Assembly: GCA_002633005.1 (NCBI GenBank)
Contig: NMRA01000081.1
Span: 467,197 to 531,196 of the forward strand
DNA length: 64,000 bases
Direction: 5' to 3'
Source of the DNA: Phoronis australis
Taxonomy: Eukaryota; Phoronida; Phoronidae
This document shows, one piece after another, positions 1 to 11,781 of this stretch (positions are counted from its first letter, which is position 1; each line of letters begins with the position of its first letter). Below the pieces are notes generated by a model. That model worked only from the letters and a program-made list of their open reading frames with translations, was not told the origin of the DNA and made no database searches. A program made the position numbers and the translations under genes.

Positions 1-924
1 GCCTATAGAGCTGTATCAAAATTCCTTGTTGAAACACGGTTACTGGTCCAGCTTCTGACAGGCGGCTGGGGAAAATGCGATGGAACGCGTGTCCCAAAAA
101 TGCACACACTTCAACCCCTGCAGTTCAAGTTCTTTTCCGGTCTATCACTGTGCGCGGATTCTACGCGGGCAGCCTACTGCATGACTACACCTTATTTTTA
201 ACGTGGGTGCGTCACTGAGTCACGACGTGTCCAGCCTTTGCAGTATGCACGGGAATGTCAAACAAACGATTCGGTTTAGAAGAACCTAAATTCATTGCAC
301 AATATTACTGGGAACTACACGCATCAAGGAAATGCAAAGACAATCTTTCCAAATTTATGAGCAATGACTTGAACTTCTTTTTCTATCTACAGTTTGTAAA
401 TTTTTGAATTTCTTTAGTCTAGTTATTAATTCAATACATTCATGAATATCACTGTTATCGTTTAGTGTCCTTCTTTGCGATATGGTGGTCTGATGATGAT
501 CGAATTTTTGCAAGTCAGCCTTCAGCCTTCAACTAAGTTCAGTGACGCATCGCCATTTCTTACAAGACAGCTTCTGTACTGTGCACGAATGTTTTGTGTT
601 TTTGATGAATTTGGAATCTCAACTTCCCCTCGTGAGTAGTTAGCAGTGTCATGTCGGAGGTGCATAGAGGGCACAGCACTGAAAAAAGTGGGGGCTAAAG
701 CCCCCCTGTAGTGCACCGCCTATGGACCACTGAAAAACTTGGACTGAATTAAAGGAGAATGCCACCCGATTTAATTTGTATTTTTGCCGTCTTAATCGGT
801 CTATATCCACATCGCCTCGCACACGGTCGACCTTACCTTACCAAGAGGTGTCGCGTTAACATGTGAGGAAGGTGAGAAATGACGCTAGCGACGTCAGTGG
901 TTCATCTGCAGAGTGAATGCTGCT
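1..924. other. Non-coding stretch with a GC-rich repeat end
   Basis: No exon with a family signature and acceptable splice sites was found. At about 664-722 a C/G-tract block reads on the minus strand as CATAGGCGG followed by G and C runs. The same kind of block occurs on the plus strand at 53427-53465, so this is probably the end of a dispersed repeat. Confidence 0.5.
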
Positions 925-1124
925 ATGTTGCGGTGCATCGTTCCCGCTTGTGCGAACTATGCAGCTGCGAGGAAAGCGGGTATATCGTTTTTTCGACTTC
1001 CTCGAGAGTCCGAAATGTTTAGGAAGTGGATCGCAGTAGTGAAGAATGAAAAGTGCGCTGTAAATAGCAAGTATGAGGCCGTGGAACATCTCCGTATCTG
1101 TGGCCTGCAGTCGTCGACAGCCGC
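925..1124 (+). CDS. THAP-type zinc-finger exon, partial or decayed
   Basis: An ATG at 925 opens a 66-codon exon ending at a good donor (GTGAGT at 1125). The product resembles the start of a THAP DNA-binding domain: a Cys-x4-Cys pair near the N-terminus (RCIVPACANY), then ISFFRLPRE and RKWIAVVK, which match the THAP 'FhrFP...rk.W' core, then RICGL. The expected Cys-x2-His-Phe is Cys-x2-Gln here, so one zinc ligand is missing. THAP domains occur in host transcription factors and in P-element-type transposases. No continuing exon was recognised downstream, so this may be a decayed gene or transposon remnant. The family match is fairly clear; whether it is active is not. Confidence 0.5.
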
Positions 1125-1132
1125 GTGAGTAC

Positions 1133-1328
1133 CTGACGAATGCCATCTTGCCAAATAACTATCCCTATGTTCCGTTGTCTGAGATTGTTCCCGAAGCCTC
1201 TTTAGTATTTCTTCATCACTGTATTCCTGTTCGAACTGATAGCCTGTGAAACCTAACGATCCACCTGCGAAGTCTTCGTCGGGACTGATGAGCTCTCGTC
1301 TAAGTCGCGGGGGATTGCGAGTTGCCAT
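1133..1328 (-). CDS. Possible first coding exon of an unidentified protein
   Basis: On the minus strand an ATG at 1328 opens about 65 codons ending at a possible donor (CAG|GTACTC, exon end 1133). The peptide starts MATRNPPRLRREL and contains GYQFEQEYSDEE followed by a charged helix-like stretch (EILKRLREQ). The 'YQFE.EY' segment recalls the N-terminus of the large invertebrate family with a P2X7-like C-terminal zinc-binding domain, but that is a memory-based resemblance and the diagnostic Cys/His part is not present. The donor lies in the same 16 bp as the donor of the opposite-strand THAP-like exon. It could be a chance reading frame. Confidence 0.3.
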
Positions 1329-2171
1329 GTTGATGTTTATTACTGAGTGTTCTGTATCAAAATGAATTATTCTCACCCTAACCAATACGTATATAAAACT
1401 GAAACAAAGTCTGTCTCATTAGATGCAATTTGTAATGCCTTTGGAGTGTTCCTGAGTGCAAATGATTTGAGAAGCCAGCAATGAATAAATCACTGCGTTA
1501 CCGGCTTTAGGTGCAATAAAACTAATTGACGGGACACCGAGGCCATGTGAGCTCATGGTAATTTAGAGTTTGATGGCAGAAATTGTTGTGAAAACAACTC
1601 GATTTCCATCCCACGGCCAGGTGTTAGGGGAATCTTTATTCATGTTTACATTATTCAAATAATGATTGTCAATGTACAACTTCTGCCCTGACCATGCGTG
1701 CACCCAGGGGGGCTCGGGGGCTCGAACGAGGGCAAAGTGGCGAAGTGGGCAAAAAGGTCCGCCTCTGGGAAACAAAAAAGTCCGAGAAAATGAGACTAAA
1801 GTCCTCTAAATAAGCACAATCGCGCAATTCACAGTGGTGCCCCCGTTTTTTTTAGCTCACCCGCTTTTTTGTTACCAAAAGGTCAGCAACGTCAGAAATT
1901 CGAGCCCTCCCATATTGAAGGCTGGGTGTGCGCATGCTGACGGTGCTGTGGACAAAACGGACCTGAATTCGCGTCCCCGCAGTTTCGTGGCCTATGCTGC
2001 AAAAACGGAGACCCTAACAACAATTGTCCTGGTCAGAGCCCTCAAATGGTAAACAATGCACTGATACCGAGTTGTCAAAGTTCTCTTGAGTTTTCTCTCT
2101 GATCAGTATTCGAAGTCTTTCTTTATCCACTCAAGCGCTCGACAACAACTGACGAGAGTCTCAGAACTCCC
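1329..2171. other. Non-coding stretch
   Basis: No exon recognised. It includes a G-rich block at about 1706-1760 with a repeat-like look. Nothing else stands out. Confidence 0.4.
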
Positions 2172-2173
2172 AC

Positions 2174-2340
2174 ATGCAAATTTGATATGCAAATGAGGGA
2201 GTACTTGACTACTGCGCCATCTATACATCGACGGAAAAGCTTAAATACCCTTGACTGCGTGTGGGAAGTTGCGATTGCGTCCGCTGAAGTCGATATTTTC
2301 AAAGTACAATTACACCACTGTTTAAGGTTGAAAAGTGAGT
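2174..2340 (+). promoter_or_regulatory. Promoter-like segment: paired octamers, TATA-like box, possible 5' exon
   Basis: Two exact octamer motifs (ATGCAAAT, the POU-factor site) lie at 2174-2181 and 2187-2194 in direct orientation. A TTAAATA box follows at 2241, then about 90 bases of higher GC content, then a clean splice donor (GTGAGT at 2335). This arrangement fits a POL II promoter with a short non-coding first exon. The next exon is unknown. It could serve a transcript leading towards the ligase gene at 17853, but nothing in the sequence shows that. Confidence 0.35.
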
Positions 2341-4130
2341 GTTTTGATACCCTTCTATAGAAAAAGCTTTAATCTCTCTGATAAAATCATACGTTTCCTT
2401 TTAAACGAAACTTAAGTCCTGAAATTAGTACGGGGAAGGAGGCCAAAAACGACGGTTTTGCTAGTTGTCCCTTCCTGGTTATCTCTTCCTGGTAGCACCA
2501 AATAGCTGCTATACCACTTTAAATGTCTAAGCCACAGCTACCTTCAGACAATGTTTCCAGCAACTGTGGACATTCAAAACAATATTAAAAGCGTCTAAAA
2601 AATGAAAAAAGACCAATTTTGACTATTATTTTCATCCAAAATTGGTGAGATTGTACCGTAGGTGTTCTGCCAAGGATATGGAATTTGTTATGAAAAATTG
2701 TTGCAGATTTGTACTACTTTCGAAGAGTTGTTAGGTGTCTGAAGCCTGTAACAACTAGATGTCTTGGTATCCTCATTTTTTCCCAACTTATGTTGAAATT
2801 TTCACCTGCATCTTGAATACAATTACTCCATAAAACCAGGTTAACTGTAATGAAGAATTGTTAGCATAGTGTGCTAAAAGTTACCAGTTGGTTGTGTGTT
2901 TCACAATCTACGGTACATGGTCATTCAATTTTTAAATTTCCTAAACATATTCGTTACTGGACAGTAAGTGTTTTCAAACTGTTATAGGGATAAAAGGTTA
3001 AATGGTTATCTGTAACTCTGTATTCTTTTAGTTAACTGATATGAGTGAACCGTCTAATATGTGATTTTTAAAGTGGACATAAATCCGTGGTCTGTCCAAA
3101 AAGTGAACTGTTGATTTTGACCATTTGCCTGTAGAAAATTGGTCTTGGCTTGTTCCCTGCTATGATGAGAAATGGTTTCTCAGTTTGCAAAGAATTAACA
3201 TTACTTTTTGAGGCCATGACAAGTTCAATGTTTAGAGCCTGATCGAACTGTCAAACTACCTGAAATCTCTCCAAATTGGCCAATAAACATTTACAGACCA
3301 ATTTCGTAATGCTAAACAGTCTTAATCAAAAGCTGTTTTTGCCAGTTGATGTCTGCTTCTAAAGCGAAAACATTGTTGTAAACTATACACATCGAACAAG
3401 AAAATGAAAACACCTACCGTGGTTTTGTCTTTCTCTGTACATCTGAACTTGTGTAAAAGACGCCATGGCCGTGCGAAACACTAGTCAATATTGTTTTAGA
3501 ATTTTGTAAAAAAACAAGCAACCTAGAATTAACCTTTTACTCAGTTTTTCTTTACTTTGTGCTGGCCAGAGCTACCAGGATACTGCCTCACCTGAGGGTA
3601 AACGTGCCTCTGGCTTCTGGTTGAAGGGAAAATCTCCCCTCATTGGAAATGCCTTAAGTAGCGTAAACTATCCTTTCTACAGAAGTGATTCTAACCTTCA
3701 GGGTAATTTTTTAATCCTTGGAGTGGAATTTTTTGAGCCTGGTGAGTAATGACGTCAATATTTGGCCCCAAAATTAAGACATTGAAGCCCTAACAGGCTG
3801 ACAGCCCTTTTATAAGCAAAAGTGGGAGCTACATTAGTGCCTTTAGGACAAGTGGCTGTGTTCATGCAGGACACTGCAGGAACTCAACTGTAGTGGCACT
3901 GGGAGAAATATTGAATCTCGAAGTGCACCTGAAACACAAGTCATCATCAAACAGGCTGCCTAAGAGCAGTCAAAATTAGAAGGGTTGTTTTGTCCAAAAT
4001 CTGTTCAACAGTCATGGGTTGTTTATCTTCTACTGTGTCAATGTTTGAGAAGAAGGTCCATGATAATGTCACCACACAATGTTATGATGAAGGGTGTTTT
4101 ACCATGACCCATAATAATACTATAGTAAAA

Positions 4131-4351
4131 TCTCACTAACTACACAGAAATAATTGTCAAAAGTACCATTATTTGTTTTTCAAGGTCTTCTAAACTTTAT
4201 TGTGAATGGCCAAAATATTTTCTGATGGTAACTATTGTATAGAACATGGTAAAACATTTATTGGATGCTACTTATCTCTTATGAAAAAACGCGGAAATAA
4301 AATGACGTGTGTCGGCCATATTGTGTCCCAAATTGGGAGATTTTATCGCAA
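4131..4351. mobile_element. MITE with TAAAATCTCACC terminal inverted repeats, copy 1
   Basis: The left end reads TATAGTAAAATCTCAC and the right end reads GGGAGATTTTATCGCAA, its imperfect inverse. The interior contains ATATTGTGTCCCAAATT, which also occurs near the ends of the copies at 5839 and 32480. It is short and non-autonomous, with no coding capacity. Boundaries are approximate. Confidence 0.6.
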
Positions 4352-5838
4352 TAACTGTATGTTTGTTATAAGGGGTTCCATTGCACCCATTATCATTTAG
4401 TTGTTCGCTTTTTAGCTTGAGCTGTGACCAGATGACAGGTTTTAAAATTGTGTACATAATAAGAAATATTACTTTCAACATTTCAATGTCCACCTAAACA
4501 TGAAATTTGTCTTGGAATTCTGTGAGTAATGTGCATGCCCACTTTCAGTTGGCTTAATTTTCTAAAGCCTTTGAATAACTTGTGATCATTTTTCTAAGCT
4601 CTAGATTCTTCTCAAAGTCTTTTCAAAACCTAAATTGTATTATTTTTCTACCGTGCATGAGTATTTTTTCTATGAAAAGTCCTGGCCTGAATAAATCACT
4701 CACAAATATAGAATATTGAACATGGCTAAAGTGGTGACTTATTTTTGTGTAACATGAAAATCCTACAACAATATTTTAAAATTTTTGCATTGAAAGTTTT
4801 TAAATACCCTATCTGAATAGTTAGTGAAAAGAATGTGTGATTAGGTTTTTGAATTTTGAAAATCAGAAAAGAAATGAATGTAACTTTTACAACCTAAACC
4901 GTTTGTATAATGTTATGCTCCTCATCAATTCTAGTGATGGGTAACATAGTTGGACCAATTACCAAACCATCAGGCAGCAGTAGGATTTTGAGGTTTAAGC
5001 CAATTGACATCGTACAGTTCTTGACACAACTTTGGCAATGACACCAGGAAAGCCTGTTTGAGGGTATCTGTTAAATTGCGTGAAACCCTGAGCTTGACCT
5101 TTGTTGAACAATTTGATCAATAATCCTATGTATCTAATGCCATAAGTGAAGTTCCGGCCTATTGCAACTCCATCACTACTCCATCTCACCTCCCCCTACA
5201 TTTCCCACTAACTCTCTTCCTGTAAGGACAATAGTTTCAGGGATTAAACACCCGATGTTATAGTGGTAATTTACTTTCAAGGTTGAATGTTGAGCCTTTA
5301 GCAATTACTTCAGTGGGGAGTTAACCTTTCCCATTGCAGGGGAGTTGCCCAGTTTAATCTACTTATTTTGAGAGGAGTTGAAATGGGTGTTGAATTCTGG
5401 CAAATACATTTTTCCAATAACCAAAACACTGCAAAACAGAGGAGTTCCGGTGTTGACGGGACATGAAACTGAATTTGTGTACTGTTTGGGTCCTGTTTCT
5501 TGGAAAATCTAAAGCCAAAAATTGGCTTTGGCTTTTAATCTGCTGAACAAGCTATGGATTTAAATCTTTATGCTTGGAGCTGTTGACAGGTTTTCTGACT
5601 TTATAGCCTAATGTCATAGAACAGGCTGAGCCATCCATAGTCTGATTTTTATCCAAAAGTCAAAAGACAATAGAGTCCTTCAAGACACAGTCCCCCTCAA
5701 CAGCTGTTCTTATTTCATCCTCACCTTTGTATGTACATGAATTGCAACCATTAGAAATTACTGCCTTTCTTTTTCGGGAATCCGGCATTTCGGGGTTTGT
5801 TAGAGGTTTGTTTTAATTCGTGTGTAGTTTGTCCGAGC

Positions 5839-6094
5839 TATAGTAAAATCTCACCAATTTAGGACACAATATGGTGGACAGATGGAGTTCCTCATTTGTT
5901 TCATATAAATTTTTTTATGTGATACAACACCAAAATGATGCTTTGCCATATTCGAGGTCTGTACCATAGCTGTACCAGCCGACAATATTTTGAATAGTTG
6001 CGATTATTCTCAACAATGTTTGAACCCCTTTAAAAAATGAAGAAAATGTTATTTGGCCATTATTTTTGTCGGAAGTAGGTGAGATTTTACCATA
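5839..6094. mobile_element. MITE with TAAAATCTCACC terminal inverted repeats, best copy
   Basis: The ends are TATAGTAAAATCTCACC and its near-perfect inverse GGTGAGATTTTACCATA, giving a 256-bp element with about 17-bp terminal inverted repeats. The sub-terminal block AATTTAGGACACAATATGG is inverted at the right ends of sibling copies (15330-15366 and 32475-32512). No open frame. Classification beyond 'MITE' is not possible by eye. Confidence 0.7.
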
Positions 6095-7684
6095 CTGGAA
6101 AAACACACAATGTTCGCACGTACCGCAGATAAAACCATCAGAAGTAGTTTATGACATGTTCACTTTCTGGCTTCTGAACAAGCACTCTAGAAAGGAAGGA
6201 TCTCCTGTGGACACCTGCGGGTTCCATATCACACCTGGGTAGCTTCAGACCTTGATGTTAAGTTAATGAGTACAAATATCCTGAAGGTGATGTCCGGTGC
6301 AACCCTTAATTACAATACATATACTGATAAATTCAGAAATGTGTTGACAGTGGTATTCTCTAACCATTATAACATGGCATCCTAAGAATAGGAGACCCCA
6401 TGCTGTGAGATCACAGGTTTGGGTTGTGGAAGTTACCTAAGTCTATTTGTAATTGGCATTTGACTTTGAGCTGCAGCTGTCTGGTCAGTATTGATTGACA
6501 CGGACTTGAAGATGTTTTTGCATGTTTTTTTGGCAATCGCAATTTACTACATTAGCACCTTGCCACCATATGAGGAGCAATTCTCAGAAGGGTACATAAA
6601 AATATTCCACAATATGAAGGAAACTGTTTTACTGGAGAATTAAAGAGTTTTTTCTGAATCCCACCATTTCTTTTGCAAGGCACAGTTAAGAAAAGAAAAT
6701 GCCACAGTTCACAGCTGTATCTTGCTCCTCTGTCAGGAACACTTCTGTTTTGACCACTGCGTCCAGTGTTCAAGTTGGTAACAACTTCCACAGTACAAAA
6801 ATATTGGTAATTTATTGTTCTCTGACTAAGAGCCAAGTGCAGCACTTTTCTAAACTTCTACGCTTTTCAAAACAATGTTTGAGTTTCCCGAAATAAAAAG
6901 CCACTGACCACCGATTCCAGTGAAGCAATTTCCTGGTGCATATGTTAGTTTTTTTGCATAAAGTTTCGGACACCCAAGGATAATTTTAGGAGTGCACCCC
7001 ACATCATTGGTGCAAAAATAAGTTCATTGACGCACTACTTAACTCTGGCCAACAGGCCCATTAAAATTGGAAGTGAAAAAGGATGGCAGAGATTTCGATA
7101 GTTTATCTAGGTCCTGAACATTAAATGTCCTTAGTGTCAAGGACATTTAGTAAATCAGCTGAACAAAATTCGCCTTTGGAGTATGGCCACCAGATTTTGG
7201 CCCATATTGATTGGCGATAGAGAAAGCATACAATTTCTGAATGGAGTGGTTCTTTGCCTTGAATCTTCAAGTTTGCGACAAACATGATGGGCAAAGGGAG
7301 CAAATTATGTCTATTATTCCCTGAAATGAATCTGAACTCCAGTAAAATCAACCAGACATGAAAATATGAGACCCAGTCTGATGGCTAACGCCGCCTAACC
7401 AAAATCTCTTTCTTAGGTCCTCTAACTTGGCCCATACACTTGAGGCCATGTGGGTCAATTCAGGGATACCCACGTTTTGATAAAATGATCCATGGACACC
7501 CTGTATTCTACAAAATGGGGACCTACGTTGGACATAGATTTGCTTTCTGTAGGAGTCGTGAATGGCAAGAGCTTGTTAAAAAATATTTGTAAACCCTCAT
7601 CCTGTGCCATTTTTAGATAACATTATCATAGAAAGTGTATAAGACATAGTGCTTTCCCACTAGATGCGAAACATTGCTTCGAGC

Positions 7685-8028
7685 GAAGTTTCGGCAATTG
7701 AGAAAGTTTAACTCTGATAGGTAATATACAAGGGAAACTTCGCTGAAAATAATAGGATTTAAAAGCAAAGCTTCGGTACTCACCAAAACAGTGGTGTAGT
7801 GGGAAAGGTAAGAGTGAAACTTCGGCAACATTATCGGCAACGATATAGGATCACGCAAGATAAAGAATGACACCGATCATTTTCATAAGCACTGGTAAAC
7901 GGCGGGAGAACAATTTTCAATATGCTTTTGAGAGTATGAATTTTTCTCCGGTGACTAAATGGCCATATGGCGATAACTTCCATATCGCTGTCTACTGGAA
8001 AAGGCAATCAAAGTTTCAGCGAAGCTTC
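7685..8028. repeat. Cluster of GAAnnTTC palindromes
   Basis: Four exact GAAnnTTC sites lie at 7685-7692, 7734-7741, 7816-7823 and 8021-8028, each in similar context (for example GAAACTTCGG). GAAnnTTC is the heat-shock-factor half-site pair. The similar surroundings suggest degenerate internal repeats rather than a designed promoter. Confidence 0.45.
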
Positions 8029-11000
8029 GATGAACTGAAGTTCCCCTGTTGGGAAAACACCTACAGACTAAAAGATGTCAAGTTTATTTCATTTTCTGAT
8101 ATTTTTGGCAACTAGAAGTTTATGTAGTGATCTTACTCTCTTTCCAATCCTGACCACCACATGGGAAAATAGCTCAATCTCACTGACTGTAACCATATGT
8201 CTAGGACCTTGAAAGTAAGACAGCTATTTCAGCAATACTAGGTCTGCAGTACTGCTCTAAAGTAAAAACTTTATTACTCCGAAATTGTAATTAACTCACC
8301 AATATTTCATGAATTTAACTTGGATGGAACACTGGTACTTTGTTTATCCATTTTAACTTAATTACAGTTATGAAAAACAAGATCATTATTTTTTCTCGAA
8401 ACTATTACATATTTTTCCATCTTCTTTCAAAAATATTAATTTTAATTTTCTAAAAATGTGTATGTGAATTTTTCTTGTCTTAAGCTTAAAAACTATTGCC
8501 TGAGCCCTTGATGCCTTGATTTTGGGGCCGATTATCGGCCCCATTATCTTCTGTAAAATATTTAAAAATCCTGCAAAATTCACCTCGCCAGGCCTCAAAT
8601 TTCCCTCCAATGGTTAAAAAATTCACCTTCAGCTCGCACAGCCCTCCACCCTCCCCTGGCTTCAATTTTTATTAACTACCAGCATCGTCGCTAATTGCAA
8701 TCATCCTTTCACAGGATTTAGAACCTCAGTGTGATCTGATTGCATAGTATTGAGAAAAGAAAGTCATTCATGGGAGTCTTGGGCTGAGTTTCGTAAACAC
8801 AAGAATCCCAAGAAGGAAGCCAGTGTTATAACGTGCTTTGCTTGTAGTAACATGGTAGTTAGCTCGAGAAGTCTCGTCTGATCTTGCATTTTCGCAAGGC
8901 CTTTGAATCTCTGGATACAAGGCCAGCTCAGGTTCCCTATCTGACACCACTACTATTAGGCTTGTGGGTTTACAAGAAAGCCCACATTTTTGACTAAGTG
9001 GTCTCCTCTAGTGTGCTGTGTATAAAGTGGCACTTTGAAACAAACACTATTTTAGTTTTGGCTACTTGAGACACTGGCCATGAAGGCTGAATTGGTGATC
9101 TGGGGAGGGGGGAGGGTTTCTCCCAATTTAACTGAAGTTCCCCTCACAGAAGGTACACTGGCACTCCTTTCTCATCAGATGGCTGAGGCCTGGGCAATGG
9201 CACTTCCTAATTCATCCTTTGCGTGGGAAGATTTTATACAGATTAGGTTAATAACCCTGACATATGGACACTTTACTATGTGAACCTTTCCAGTGTAGAC
9301 TGACACCTTTAGAGGCAGTTGGAGTCTTTGGCAACTGAATTCCTTTACAGTCTATGTGCTTGAGGTCAAAGAGAAACCTACAGAGGGTTATGGGGAGGTC
9401 ACCTGTCTTCCAGCTAGTCAGAGGTGGCACTGCATGGGAGGGACTTGTCTACGGAGGACCCTCACTGCCTGCAAAGAAACTTGTTTCCTACTACCAGACA
9501 TTTTGGGTTTCTTTTTAGGGCAGTCCCAAGAAGGAAAACACGCACAAGGATACAATTAACTGGTGACAGTAGTGACTTGTAATAACATGTATGACTACTT
9601 AATCACTGCATTTTGTTTTCAACTATATTTTCATTTCTAGTTGCTTGCTATATTCTTATGTACTTGTTAGTTGGAGAGCATGATTCAACTTTTGTACCAG
9701 CAAATGGCCTTGCGACAAATACTTTGAACCTGGAACAGTGGAAAGTTGTACCTGCAAACTCTTTATGAGACTTGCCGCACACTGGGTTTGGTTGATGTTA
9801 AAAAGAACATGCTTATTTTTCACAACCAAGGCTTTTATTTCAAGGCACGGGTATGTCAGGTAAACAAACAATCATTCATTTATGTTACTGCTACACATTA
9901 TGAGGGACACGTGAAAACGATGCGTCAGCACTTTTTTCCAAGAACACAATTTCTGCTTGAATATCAGTGTTCCAAATTTTAGAGAGTGCCCCAAACTGGA
10001 GAATTTTACCCTATGTGTATTGTGTACTAACAGAAGTTGGCACAGAAAAGTTGTCACCATGGAATTGGTTTTGACACTAAATTCTTTAGTAGAGCAACTT
10101 AATCCCATCATTTTATTCCATGTCAACTATACGTCTATGTGACAAGGTGGAAGCGATCATGTTTAATATTTATGCATATTTATGCGCAATAGCATATACA
10201 TATGGGTGTTCATTTTCATGCCATATCCACAAATTGCCAACTTTCCTTTGTCTTTTAGTTGTGTATTATAATAACCCTTATGTCTACAAATTTGGTCTAA
10301 ATATGCAAAACATTTGCATACGGTAATTTTCTCTTTCTCAACATCTATATGTAACTGAGCATGCGTACTCCACCTTTTTGTTTACTCATGATGCATCTTG
10401 TCGCTGTTTCTCAGTTGCCAGTGTGTAAACCCCAGCTTGGCACTGGTTATCTTACTGCCGTCAGTTTACACCACATCAGCCTGAACTGGGGTCTTGAATT
10501 TCGTTGGATAGAGAACCATTTCTAAAGTTTAAGCCAAAAATAAATAGTTGGGTTGTGCACTTCAGTCAAGTGAACAGTGGCTTTGAGAGACATTGTTTAC
10601 AGCCCACTCTGAATGCAAAAATCCTGGCACAAGCCAGCTGTCAGCATTAGGGTCCAATGAGTTTTAATGAGAATGTATAGGGCCAATTCCTAATGGGAAT
10701 GGCTGCAAAATTAAGTTGGTAAATACCAGATGTCACATCTGCAAAAGTCGTTGAAATTTTTCCAGTAATATTATAAGGGGCATCATAAGTTCAGATTTTT
10801 CTCTGGTGGATTTCTAAGTGTTGTGTAGAAAAACTGATTTTAGTGACACAGCCTGGCTTGAACTTGAAGGCCATGTCAAACTGATGTATTCCTTTCCTGG
10901 TTTATACTAGATCAAGATGAAATTACAGACCAGTTACAGGGCTTGTCTCTTCCATTCAGAATACTGTTATAACCATCTTCCTGTTTTTTATCGTATTAGC

Positions 11001-11324
11001 CTTTTTTCAATATATAGCATATTTGTTTCAGGTGAGTTAGGTGGAGTAACAGTAATGCAGGTCTGACCATTTTAATTCAGTCCAAAACAAAAATGTAACT
11101 CAAATTTACGCTTCATTGAGTCACATGAAAAGGTTACCACAAACAATGCAGCAGAGGAGATAAATAATTGCAGCTCAGTACAGTTACTTCCCACTCCTAT
11201 GGGTTCACACTCTTATTTATCGAGTTAATAAATTTTTCACATTATTCCCTTCGCATGCCTGTGACCAGTTGTACCGGTGTAGCTGGAAGTATTCAACAAG
11301 TTGGGCCAAATGTGAAACTGTTTC

Positions 11325-11470
11325 GCAGGAGGGGGGAGGGGGGTTTGCTGAAATGTGTGGCAACCTTGGGGCACTTTGCAATGAACAGGGGTGCTCATGC
11401 AAAATTCAAATGTTTCGAACAAGGAAAGTTTTTTGCAATGAACAAGGGACATGCACCTGTTGTGCTTCTG
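11325..11470 (+). repeat. Dispersed G-tract repeat with GCAATGAACAGGGG motif
   Basis: A G-tract is followed by TTTGCTGAAATG, then CACTTTGCAATGAACAGGGG and a second GCAATGAACAAGGG. The same order of motifs occurs in reverse complement at 35740-35880. Overlapping open frames here are by-products of the repeat. Confidence 0.55.
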
Positions 11471-11662
11471 TGGCTACACCAGAGTTGTATTTTCTGTGTA
11501 TTGCTGTTGAAACGCTCTGGACTCTTATTTACCCAGAACAAATGTGCCTTTTAATCAGCCAGATAATTTTGTTGCAGCTTGTACCATGCCTTTTTCGAAT
11601 AGCATCGATTAGATATTCTTTATTGTGTATCCTCAAAATACTCTTACCAAATTTTAATTAAA

Positions 11663-11781
11663 AAGTGAAGGTAGTGTAAAGTTTCTGTAGATCGCTTACC
11701 AAGTGAAGGTAGTGTAAAGTTCGTGTAGGCCACTTACCAAGTGAAGGTAGTGTAAAGTTTCTGTAGACCACTTACCAAGTG
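11663..11781 (+). repeat. Tandem repeat, 38-bp unit, three copies
   Basis: Three consecutive units begin AAGTGAAGGTAGTGTAAAGT (at 11663, 11701 and 11739) and end in CTTACC, with a few substitutions between copies and a partial fourth start at 11777. Confidence 0.9.

Noticed and set aside
11168-11661. Overlapping plus-strand frames of about 130 codons
   Set aside because: They arise from the G-tract dispersed repeat and its GCAATGAACAGG motifs, which also occur in inverse at 35.8 kb.
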